The position numbers were made by a program, and so were the translations under genes. Below, piece by piece: positions 34,950 through 45,454 of a DNA stretch of 64,000 nucleotides. A model generated the notes under the pieces. That model was not told where the DNA came from. It saw nothing but the letters and a program-made list of their open reading frames with translations, and searched no databases. The DNA is from Monosporascus cannonballus (taxonomy: Eukaryota > Ascomycota > Sordariomycetes > Xylariales): positions 1 through 64,000 of the forward strand of contig QJNS01000171.1 in assembly GCA_004154925.1 (NCBI GenBank), read 5' to 3'. The stretch's first letter is position 1. The number at the start of each line of letters is the position of its first letter.

Positions 34950-37900
34950 TTTAGGAACTTATTTATTTTTTAATCGTAACCGAGATATAAATAGGTATAA
35001 AACTTTTATTTTTGAATTTAAAGTTTTTAGTCGATAAATTTATTTATTACTTTAATTAAAATTTTATAAGTATATAATATTAATTATAATATTTTTTCTG
35101 GTTTGCCGTTACTTTTTCCTAATATTTATATATTACTTAACAAATAACTGTTATTTTCTTAAGGCGTTTTTTAATTTTTATATTTATTTTTTAAAATTTT
35201 ATAAAAGGCATTTTATTATTTTTAAATAATATTTATATAAAATATCGAATAAAAAGCGGTAGGTAAATACGTTCCGTATATTATTATATATAAATTCCGT
35301 ATTTCGCAATTATTTTATTTAGTTATTTTAATACTTATTAACGCAGTTACGGATATAATATTTTAAAACTTAATAAATACGTTCCGTTTGTTTATCGGTT
35401 TACGGATAATAAACGGTCGATATTTGCTGTTTTATTTTTCGTTTTTCGTAAAATTCCGTTTAAAATTAATTTATTAGTAATTTATTTTTATTATTAATAA
35501 TTCCGGCTGGCGTACCGAATTTGTATTTAATTTCGTTATAAAATAATTAAGTTAATTCGGTTACTGTTAAAGTTTTAACCATAAGGATAAATAATCCTAA
35601 TTTCGTAAAACGGTCGACGATCACCAGGATTACGTCGTACTTTAACCTATTTAAACTTAGGTTTTTAGGAAGTCCCGTAATAAAATTTAATAAGATTTTT
35701 TAAAAAAGTTATTTAAACAATGGCAGGGGTTATAAGTATTTTTATGGTTTATAATATATCTTTAATATATTTTAGCAATTCGGATATTACTTAGTATATT
35801 TTCGGATATTATTTGCTGTATTTTCTTAATAAAGTTTTTTGGTTATTAATTTTAGCATATAAATATATTTTATATATTTTGCCTTTAAATTATTATAATA
35901 TTAATTAATTAATTGCTTCCGTAAAACGTTTTATAACGGGATTACGAATTTATTCCGATAAGGTAAAATTTTATTTAGGTCTAGAAAATATCTTTTTTTT
36001 ATTCCGGCTTAACGTTTAGTTATCCGTATTAACTTTATAATATTTAAATTTTTGGTTTATAATTTTCGAACCTGGTTGTAAAATTATTAAGAAACCTTTA
36101 ATTAAAGTATTATTTCGTCCTTCAATAATTTTTTATTAAAGGACGTAAAACGTATTAATTATAAACAGTAATTTTAGAATTAATTTTATTTTTTTTTAAA
36201 TTTTTCAAAATCCGATTATGGTACGATTATAGCTTACGGTTGCCGTTATTTAACAGTTAATCGTTTTATTATTACGATTCGCGCTTATATTATTATTTGC
36301 AAATAATAAATTTGGTAAATATATAATTTCTTATTTTTTTTCGAAAATTTCTTACGATCGTATAATAAAGGTTTTCCGCTTTTTTTTACAGGGATAATAG
36401 TTACTTAAATTTCCGTTACCTAAAATCTATTTAGGAATTTTGCAGTAAATGAATTTTACGTTATTTTTATAAGACTTTTTGCCTTTTTATAATATTTTAA
36501 ATCGCGTTATATATTTGTAACCGTTTTCTGTACGTTTTTCAATATATTATTCGTAAATCGGAATTTTTTGGATAACGTAAAAATTACGTTTTTATATATG
36601 ATTTTCCTTAATATGTAATCCGGGCGTTTAACTAGTTTATCTGCCGGATTAATAATAACCGGTTAATATTAAATTTTAAAATTAAATTACGCCAGGTAAT
36701 AAATTTATTAAGTTCACCTTTTTTTAAGGTTTCGCGCCGGTACTTTTATTATGTCCTTTAACGGTATGTAATTAGTAAATATTAAAAAAAAATTTATACC
36801 TTTAAGGTATTGTCGTTAATATTTCAGGTTTTTTATAATTAGTAATAATTTTTATTACCTTATAGCTTATTGTTTTTTGGTTTGATTTAATTTTCGTAAT
36901 TAATATATAATTAGGCATTAATATTTTGCGTATTTTTATAAAAATATTTTTAATATGGTTTTTACCGAAACATATATTTTAACCTTCATATTTTTGGCTT
37001 TATTTTGATATCGAAAAATAATTGTCGACTAAAAGATATTTTTTAAGCTTTAAAACGCCTTTTTAATTTTTCGGATTATTTGAATTTTGTTATTTTATTT
37101 TTACCCTACGTCCTTTTTAGGAACCTAATAATAGGTTCGGTAATACGTAAATAATAGGCGATAAATTTCTAATAAAAGTTTGCGAATTTGAAAAATATTT
37201 AAATATTATGAATTAATTTTGGTTTTGGTTACGTTTCGATAATATTAACCTGTTAACGGTTCATTTTTAAACCGTCAGTATTAATTATAAATCTTAAAAA
37301 TTTTCTTTTAAAAAATTCACATTTAAAAATTTTGGTAAATGATTAATATTATAATAACCGTTCGTAAACTTATTAAAAAGATTTTGTATATTTTTTTACG
37401 TTATTTAAATAAATAATTATATTATTTAAATATATTACGTATATATAGTTAATTAATTTCATTAATACTTAATACATATAAACCTAAAACGTAATTAACG
37501 TATTAATAAAGCCAAATAACATAACTATATATTTAAATTACTCGTATTACATTCGAAAAACAATTTTTTATTAATTGTTTTTTTTAATTCTGATACAGTA
37601 ATAAATATCTTTAAAATTAAGTTTCGAAAATACTTTAGTTAATTTTAGGCGATTTATTATTTTTAAAATTAAATGTAAAAAATATCGGTTTTTATCGTTA
37701 CCCGATATAATATTTTATAATCGACATATAGTCGGAAATTACCGTTTTTTTTAGGCATAAATAATATTAGTTTTTTTATGTTCGTTTTCGAATAACGTAT
37801 TCGGCTTGCTTTTAGGTTTTTTCGGATATATTTTTCGAATGTTTTTTTTGGATTTCCGAAATAAGATAAATTAGGCCGAATAAAAACGTTTTCTTTAAGA

Positions 37901-39960
37901 TGAAATTTATTATATATTTTGCCTTTAATAATTAAAATATCCATTTCCTTATTTTTTCGAAATATATTTGCCGGAAATTCTTTGAATATGTAAAAAAATT
38001 AATTATCGTTTATTTTTGTTATTTTCTGAATTCCGGAATATTTAATTTTTCGGTTAAATTTATGAAATTAACGGTATAAATTTATTTACCAAAAAATATT
38101 AAATTTGCGATTTTTTATTTATCGACCTTTAATAATAATCCGTATAATTATTAATACATAATTATATTTTGCAAAATCCTTAATTTATTTATTTTAGGTT
38201 TAAATAATTAAAAAACGGGCGTTTTCCGATTACGGCATATTACAAAATAAATTTACTTAAATTTTCGTTCTTTTCCGTTATTATTTATTATGTTAACAGG
38301 GATTTCGTAAGCCTTATAATATTTGATATATACGTCGTTAACGTCGATAAAACGTAAAATATTTATAGAAATTAGTTAAAAATTAAGCTTTTTCGTTAAC
38401 TTTGTACTTATAATGTTTATTTATGTTTCGGTATTTATGTTTATTTGTACTATTACGTCCTCCGTATATTTCTTAATAAATATTTTCTTTTTAAAAAGCG
38501 GTTTTATTTTAATCGTTTTATAGTTATTAATTAAAATAAATTAAATATATATATTTATTCTGGCTTTTGTTTTCGGGTTTACGTTGAAGGACTAATTTAA
38601 TTTATCGTTATATATTATGATGTTTTATACGGTTTGCGGAAATCGGTTTCTGTATAACCGGAATAACAAAGTTATTATATCCTTTTTAAATTGGTAATTT
38701 ATGTTTTTATAACTTAATTTCTTATAATTATAATATTTAAATAAGGTTTTATATAAATTAAATGTATTAAGTTATACGGATTTATTTTAATCGGAATTAA
38801 ATTAATAATTATTTACTTTCCAAATATAAAAACGTTCGTAATGCTTATTATTTTCTTATAATATTTTTAATTTATTTTAAGGATTTATTTTTCCGAAAAT
38901 ATTAAAATAAAATTGTTTATGTTAATTAATACCTTTAGCGAAATATAATCGGTATTTTTTCGTTTTTTTCCAAATATTATAATAACGTTTTACCTTATTT
39001 ATTATATTATTAATTTATTTTAATTTAACGTTTTTTCGTAATAAGATATTTCGTAATTTTGATATTAATTTAAAAAAATAATCAACAATAAAATATTTAT
39101 TATTTTTATTATTTCCCGGGTTAAAAATATCCGTAAATTTTTCTTTATAAATTAGGAAATTTTATTTAATATAAAAGTTTAATAACGATTAATCAGATTA
39201 TTATTATAATTTTATAAATTATTCCTTATATATTTTATTAAGAAAATTAAGATTTACATAACTTTTTTTAATAAAAATCTATAAATTATTTATTTTAAAT
39301 TTTTTATAATTAAAATAATTAAGCATAATACGATATAATTATTACGTAATTATAAAAAACGTTTATATGACTTATAACTTATTAAATATAAGTAAAAGTA
39401 TTTTGCTTTAATTTTTCGGCGTAAGTTTTCGTAATAACTTTTATTTAATTTTTTTTTCTTTAATTAACGAACGTTCGAAAAATTTCGAATAATTATAACG
39501 TAATACTTATTTATCGCCCTTAGGTTTTTGTAACGATATCGTAATTAACTTATAAAATTTTGCTTTTTTAACTTATGCTATTATTTTTTATTCGTCTAAT
39601 TATCGGAATAATTCCGAATATTATTTATTTTATTAATAAATGATTATTAAGATTTAGTTATTACTAAAAAGTTTAACCTTTTTTTATTTTGAATTTCGGG
39701 ACGCGTTTGTTATATTACGCCCGTTTTCCGACCGTTTAGCTAACGGTTGTCGGAACGCATCCCTATTATATGTATAAGGTAATTCAGGATCCCGGGAATT
39801 ATGGTTTTTTATCCGTTAAGGTTCCGTTATAGGTTTTTTTGTCTGTTCCCGTACCGTGATCGATCGTTCGTCGGTTGGGTTCCGATCGGCGATCTTTTCA
39901 ACTAGTAATTTAGGTTCGTTTTGCATTCGGCGAGCTCTGCTTTTAATCGTTATTGCGTTA
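34950..39960 (-). pseudogene. gag-pol of element E (degenerate)
   Basis: Read right to left. The gag region lies near 39.9-38.1 kb; its start KGNAITIKSRARRMQNEPKL is in an open segment at 39816-40049. RT lies at 37944-37350, beginning with a 91-codon open segment (37669-37944) containing MPKKNGNFRLYVDYKIL, then FSKLNFKDIYY and MLFGFINT. The catalytic YLDD is changed to YLNN at 37431-37442 (G-to-A), which alone would abolish polymerase activity. Integrase is recognisable near 35580-35650 (YDVILVIVDRFTKLGLFI). A Ty3/Gypsy assignment is firm; the clade is not. Confidence 0.8.
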
Positions 39961-39983
39961 CCTTTGATAGTAAATAAAAAAAT

Positions 39984-40189
39984 TATAAGATAATGGACAG
40001 CTATAAGCTGGGTAAGGTAATTTCCGACTAGTCGTAAAGCAAATTCCAAAAAGTAAATGTATTAAGTTATTTATATCTGGCGTTTCCTATTAGCTGCCAG
40101 ATGGTGAATTTATATTAGTAAATGGGTCGGTGGCTAATCGGTGGCTGGTCGGTAACCAGCCTTATCCTTATAAGAGCTGTATTCTCATA
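39984..40189 (-). repeat. 5' LTR of element E (right end)
   Basis: 206 bp, same length as 32794-32999 and 45249-45454; differences are mostly transitions. Confidence 0.9.
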
Positions 40190-40194
40190 TTAAT

Positions 40195-41215
40195 TTTCTT
40201 ATATTAAAAGTTTCTGTTACAGGAATAGAATCGGATAATATTTTTGTAATCGCCGATCGATTTACGAAAATTTCCTATTTCTTAGGATATTATAAAGACT
40301 TAAACGCCGAACAAATATTATACATTTGTTTTAAATGTATTTTTTGGTATATACGGATTATGAATAAAATTTATTTTAAATATAGAATAAATAGTCATAT
40401 TTAAACTTTCGTAAGGCGTTATAATATATATCGGCGTAAATTACAAATCCTTTAACGTTTTTAAACTATGAATAAATAAATTAATAAAATAACTAAATTA
40501 AACTTTAAAAACGTATTTACAACAGTGTATTAATTATGAATAAAATGAAGGTGTTAAAAAATTATTAATCGCGCAATTGGTCTATAATATCAGTTATTAT
40601 AAAAATATTTAAATAATACTTATAAACATTAAGTTTGATTTTATTTCGAAATTTCATAAAAGGATACGCTATAACAGTTTAATTAATATCAAGGTAATTC
40701 TTATATCAGAATAATTTAAATAATTATATTAAAAAATAAAAACGGAACGATAATTCGTACGAAATTAAATAAGGAAATATTATATTCAAAAAAGGTTAAA
40801 GGGATTAACTTTCGAAAAAGGGAGATAATTTACTTTACTACCAAAAACATTTAAACCAAAAAACACAGCAAAGGATTTGATTTCAAATATATCAGTGTAT
40901 CCAAAATCGGTAAAGAAATTTCAAAAAATAATTATCGATTAAAACTTTGACTGAAAGTCAAATTTTATCCAATTTTTGATATTTTTTTATTCGAATTCAT
41001 AGAGGATATAATTAAAATTTATACGGTATGAAAGAATATGGAAATAAAAAATAAATAAATATATAAAGTTGAACCATATTTGTTTTACAAAAAGAAAACG
41101 GATTTATTTAATATCTAATCAAGTAAAAAAAGTTCGCATTCCAAAAATACCTAGAAACCTTTTAAAAATCTTTTTAAAGTTTAACGCCTATTTAAAAACT
41201 TTACCGGTAACGATA
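40195..41215 (+). pseudogene. gag-pol of element F, part 4 (integrase to chromodomain)
   Basis: Resumes integrase: DNIFVIADRFTKISYFLGYY at about 40235-40295, equivalent to the DxILVIVDRxTKxxHFI block. The integrase C-terminus follows, with a degraded chromodomain near 41060-41210 (GFIQYLIK). Confidence 0.7.
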
Positions 41216-41229
41216 AGGTTATTAAAAAG

Positions 41230-41829
41230 GGCCCCCTAATCAAGGTTCTTAGGAATCAAACAGTCAAGGAGGTTAATAAGTGCGGATAAAAAAACCTTAA
41301 CCTTTCCGCGCTTTAGTTCGTCCAGTTTATTTATTAATTAAAATCTGCAATTAATAATTTTCACCCTTTAGCGTAAAAAAAAGTTTTTTGTAACGACGAA
41401 ATTAAAAAAGACGATTAATAATTGCGTTAATATTATATTATTTGCGCATTAAGCTTTTTTTTTTTTGTTAAAGGCGTGAAAATGTTACGGCCTGGTCACC
41501 CTTAAGAGCTCCAGTATATATGCAGCTATAAGCACCAGGATGATTGCCACAATTGCGATCATTCCATCTGTATTTTGCCCTAGTTGCGCAGCGGTATAAG
41601 GTGCAGCCGTTACAAAAAAGATTTCCTTAGTTATAGCTTTATTGCGGTTTAAACGATTTTTCTTTTCTATAATACGACGTAAAAAGTTCATTGGGACGTT
41701 AAAACTATGGCAATAACGACTGTTTTTAATATAATGGTTATAACGATAAATATATTTTAATAATCCCACATTTGGTAGCATTTTGAAAATAAAACGTATA
41801 CAATATAATTTCAAAACCAAATTTAACAA
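41230..41829 (-). pseudogene. antisense ORF in 3' region of element F, split by mini-LTR copy 3
   Basis: On the minus strand, open from 41829. It starts LKLYCIRFIFK and SRYCHSFNVPMNFL and has a charged helix (IIEKKNRLNRNKAITKE). It is then interrupted at 41614 by the mini-LTR and resumes at 41482 with TKKKSLMRK, INRLFNFVV and INKLDELKRGK. The last block aligns with the SLDELE-type block of the other copies. Because the mini-LTR has an open hydrophobic frame, the first half now ends in MIAIVAIILVLIAAYIL, a chance fusion. Confidence 0.55.
41483..41614. repeat. mini-LTR-like repeat, copy 3 (132 bp)
   Basis: TGTTACGGCCTGGTCACC to GCAGCCGTTACA, preceded by GAAAA (41478-41482) and followed by AAAAA (41615-41619), a 5-bp duplication with one G-to-A difference. 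It interrupts the antisense frame of element F. Confidence 0.7.
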
Positions 41830-41967
41830 TATAAATAATTAAAAAGTTTAGATTTTTTTTAATTAAAACATTTACGAGGTTTGTAGTTAACAATACGCTC
41901 TACTATAATAAAAAATTTATAATTTACTAAAAAAAACTTTAAGGCAAAAATCTTAAAAAAAGGATCG

Positions 41968-42338
41968 TATTATAACTCAAACCAAAATCAGTCTCAAAAA
42001 ACGGTTAAACTTACGCGGAAAAATTACGTAATTTCAATCTTTTTCGGCGTGGAAATCTAAATAAGTCTAAATAAAACTAATGAAATCTATTAATATTAAA
42101 TCTATAACGATATTAATATTTAGTAAAAAACTAATTAATTTATGAAAAATATATACGCTTATTATTTGCATAATTTAGATAGCTTTAGCTTATAATAGAA
42201 CTTCGTTACCTAAGATACCTTTGATATTACGAAACGTAATACGTTACTGTATTTATTGCTTAGACTCCCACGATACTCCTGCTAATATAAACCCGTCGAC
42301 TTAGGTTTAATAGGTAGTTAAACCGCCTAGCCGTCACA
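41968..42338 (+). repeat. 3' LTR of element F
   Basis: 371 bp, same length as 12467-12837. The right end (CCGCCTAGCCGTCACA) is unmutated and is followed by the duplication GGTCG. Confidence 0.9.
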
Positions 42339-42343
42339 GGTCG

Positions 42344-43560
42344 ATCTCTGCGGTCGGTACTTTGCACCTTTCTTTCTCTTTTTTTAAAAAAAAAAAGTTT
42401 TATAACCCTCCATGTGCCCTACAGAACTGGGATGTTTCAATACTTCTGAACTAGGAGATAGAACGCTCCTAGCCCTTAGGTGCTTGCGAGAACTACTCTT
42501 ATTACCATTGTAAGATAACACCCTCTCAGCAACGCTCCACCTCTTTAACGCGCCGGCGATTTCTCATACAAATCGTCAGAATGGCTGTTTTCGAAAACAT
42601 TTCAAAATGGGGATAGAAATCGGAAAAATAAACGGATTTCTGAATTCTTATAGGTGTTACGGCTTTCTTATAATGAAAATATCTAGAAAATTATTATAAT
42701 TACGTAATGATTGTTTTAAACTGTTTTTATTAGCTAAAATTTCTTATCAAATATTTTGCGCCTATTTCAATCGATAATAAAAAAAATTCATAACTTTGTT
42801 AATAATAAAGACATAAAAAAGGAATGTTAAATATAGCTATAAGATATTAGTAATATCAGAAACATTTAAGACATAAAGAGAATATTGTAATTATATTTAA
42901 ATAATAACCAATTGTTATAAGCAGAACACAAAATTAAAAAGACCTGCTAAGAGAACTCCTTATAAAAAACACTAAAACGAAAAAGCTCGGCAAATCTTTA
43001 GGATAGTTTAGATGTGCTTGGATTTAGTAAATATAGAATTATAATTAACCTATTATACATCTACCTGGAAGTATAAGCAGTATTTGAAAAGGGGTTTAAT
43101 TTGCAGATAATAATAAAACGAGGAATAACATAGTAATTGTTATAAGAACAAGGGGTCTTACCTTAAAGGGACCTACTTTTCAGGCCTAGCGTGCGCCGCT
43201 GCGGCTAAACCTCGGCCAAGAAGGCTTGGCCTCTGTAAATGATTTAGATGATCTAGATATTAGGGATTTCATAGTCATCGCCAAGGTGACCACACCTTTA
43301 GCTATAAGTAGCACGTAGAATTCCATAAATCTTTAGATAGAGAAAGTTAGAGCAATTACGTTCATACAGTTATAGATATCTTACAGGTGGATATATGTAA
43401 CACGTAAAGTCTTATACATATTCTACATTACCTCTTAACACTATCTCGTCATCTTTTACAAATCCGACGCAATCCCTAACACTAAGTAATCTACTCCCAA
43501 ATCACACAGATCATACAGATCTACGATACATTAGTTGAAAGACGGAGAAATATATAAGAA
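42344..43560. other. low-copy, un-RIPped interval
   Basis: Moderately AT-rich but with normal CA/TG, so it was probably never repetitive. It is the original continuation of 12466. No open frame with a recognisable domain is present. A GC-rich spot at 43180-43232 (CGTGCGCCGCTGCGGC, CCAAGAAGGCTTGG) stands out. Just after it, 43234-43385 begins TGTAAATG and ends CTTACA and could be an LTR-like piece, but flanking duplications do not match, so I do not call it. Confidence 0.5.
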
Positions 43561-44380
43561 ACCAGATTTTTATACAAATACAATTAACTTAATATTCGTG
43601 CCTCAGCTATTATTGAAATGTTTAATTAAAACTATCGTTTTTTAATTAGAAGCAAATTTCGTAAAATCTTTTAACTAACAAACGATTAAATTATGTTTTA
43701 TTTTATTATTACCTACAAATTAAAACCCTATTTCGGATACTACTTATATTTTTAAATAAATGTACAACAGGGTCGTTATATTATAATAACATTTTATTAA
43801 TAACCGACAAATAATTTATAATTAAATTCAATCATCGGCTCGTGGGAACTTAATACAAACAATAATATAATACGACGTTTAAAAGATAAACAGTATACTC
43901 GATCGCGGTTATTAGTTATTAAAGAATCAATAACCAAATTAACGATTTATTCCTTACTAAAAAGATTATTTAACTTATTAATAACAGAGCATCTCTTGCT
44001 TTTCGATTACAAAGAGACTTTTTTCTTAAATCCAAGAGCCTATTACTAATCTTAAGAATAATATCAAAATTTAAGGTAAAGAATTAGGGAAAAAGAAAAA
44101 CATTAAAAAGAAACTAAAACAAAAGTACGGAGCAAAGGGCTAGAAAAGCAGTAAATAGGAACTTATTATTAAGGAAAAACTATATATTATTACAGCAGAA
44201 ATACGGGGTTGAAAACAAGAAAATGTTACGTATGCCTTATAATAAAAAGTGTTGGTACTGCTTTTATTCGGTAAAAATTAATTGCGCGAAAATACTGTTT
44301 ATCTACCTGCTTATTATAAAGTGCTGGACGTTAAAGGTTATAAGCAAATCTCCTTTAAGCTTAAAGACGTAATTATAAAC
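43561..44380. other. AT-rich degenerate DNA, possible transposase tail
   Basis: No clear gene. On the plus strand, around 43980-44240, a frame with ENIKKKLKQKYGAKG-like basic composition recalls the C-terminal tail of fungal Tc1/mariner transposases, but no zinc knuckle or inverted repeat is found. Confidence 0.25.
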
Positions 44381-45248
44381 TATGACGGCTAGGGGGTTTA
44401 ACCAACTATTAAATCTTAGTCGTACGGGTTTCAGTTGACAGGAGTACCGTGGAAAACTGAGCAATAAATATAGTAACGTATTAGGTTTTGTAATACTAAG
44501 GATACTTTGGGTAACGAATAATTATTGTAAGCTGAAGTTATCTAAATTATGGAAGTAATAAGTGTATATATTTTCGTTTTGGCTTAAGGTGCTTAAGCGG
44601 CTTAAACCCTTGAGCCCGTTAAGCCTTTTGAGCTTCTTTGCCGGCTTAAGGAGCTTAAGGTGCCAAACACCTTAAAGCCTTTAAGCTGGTTACGTGATAT
44701 TTTGGCGGCGGCTGGATTTTGTTTTTTTCATAGGCCCGACCGTCCGCAAAGACGTTAAAATCGTTAGGTTATAATACGATCTCACCCTTTCCAGGATTTT
44801 TGTTATTAAAGATCAAATTATTTGTTTGTTTATCCTGGTACGTAATTCTTTTTTTTTTATATTCGTTATGTCTGGTCGTATAGAAAAGGTTCGTTTTCGT
44901 AAACGTATTAACGTTTTTATTTTTGTAAAATATATTATACGTTTTAATTTCAACATGTTTTTTTGTTTGCGTTATGAAAAAGAGGATGTAAAATATAAGG
45001 TTGTTCGGAGTTCTTTAAAATGTGCGCGTTATATCTATTACGGGAGTTTTTGTGATATTTTCGGTTTTTTAGAAATTAAGTATTAAAAACTTCTGGATAA
45101 AGAAAATCGTTTAGAACGTAAAGAGAAATAAATTTACGAAGCGCTGCAAATAGTTGTTAATAAGCTGGACCGTTTGTAAAAATAAAGGCGACTATTCCGT
45201 CGTCATAGTATCGAGATATTTTGACGAGGTATTAAAGGTACGGAAACT
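44381..45248 (-). mobile_element. truncated Gypsy element 'D' (3' LTR plus adjoining interior)
   Basis: An A-type LTR (44381-44776, 396 bp) followed by interior DNA that aligns with 831-1290 of element A and stops abruptly at 45248, where a solo LTR of the E family is inserted. DNA beyond that LTR (from 45455) does not continue the element. No target duplication is visible on the left. Confidence 0.75.
44826..45248 (+). pseudogene. antisense ORF of element D, truncated
   Basis: Open 44826-45086 and readable to 45248. It has the same layout as in A: GRIEKVRFRKRIN, CLRYEKEDVKYKVVR, KCARYIYYG, then a charged part (NKLDRL, RRLFRRHSIEIF, RGIKGTET). Of all copies this has the longest uninterrupted N-terminal part after A and keeps Cys residues before CLRYEK and KCAR. 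It ends where the E-family solo LTR begins. Confidence 0.55.
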
Positions 45249-45454
45249 TGTAAGATAATGGACAGCTGTGAGCTGGGTGAGGTGATCTCCGGCCAGCCCC
45301 AGAGCGTATTTCAAGAAGTGAGTGTATTAGGTTACTTTCATCTAGCGTTTTCCACTAGCTGCTAGATGGTGGATTTATATTAGTAAGTGGGTTGGTGGCT
45401 GATCGGTGGCTGGTCGGTTACCAGCCTCATTCTCATAGGAGCTGTATTTTCACA
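45249..45454 (-). mobile_element. solo LTR of the E family, lightly mutated
   Basis: 206 bp, exactly the length of the E LTRs, ending TTTTCACA. Flanks AAACT (45244-45248) and AATCT (45455-45459) match at four of five positions. CA/TG are well kept, in contrast to the elements around it. Confidence 0.8.

Larger units (their letters stand above)
32794..40189 (-). mobile_element. Ty3/Gypsy element 'E', different family, complete, RIP-degraded
   Basis: 7,396 bp on the minus strand. LTRs 32794-32999 and 39984-40189 are both 206 bp, with perfect duplication TTAAT (32789-32793 and 40190-40194). It lies in the integrase part of element F, whose frame resumes after it. Its LTR is unrelated to the F family, and a third copy is the solo LTR at 45249-45454. 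The interior holds gag, RT, integrase and a long antisense frame. Confidence 0.92.
12467..42338 (+). mobile_element. Ty3/Gypsy chromovirus 'F', split by nested insertions
   Basis: Outer element of the nest. LTRs 12467-12837 and 41968-42338 are both 371 bp. The outer duplication GGTCG is perfect (12462-12466 and 42339-42343). Removing the nested DNA transposon (16405-25117), element C (25634-32290), element E (32794-40189) and their duplications leaves about 7.1 kb, the size expected for this family, and the coding order is then continuous: gag, protease, RT (to 16400), RNase H (25118-25633 and 32296 onward), integrase (to 32793 and from 40195) and chromodomain (about 41060-41210). Two mini-LTRs also lie inside it. 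All parts are heavily RIPped. Confidence 0.9.

Noticed and set aside
39816..40049. Minus-strand frame as an independent gene
   Set aside because: It starts in the LTR of element E and its second half is the gag N-terminus.
43234..43385. Possible Copia-type solo LTR (TGTAAATG...CTTACA)
   Set aside because: The five bases on either side do not match and no second copy is present in the window.
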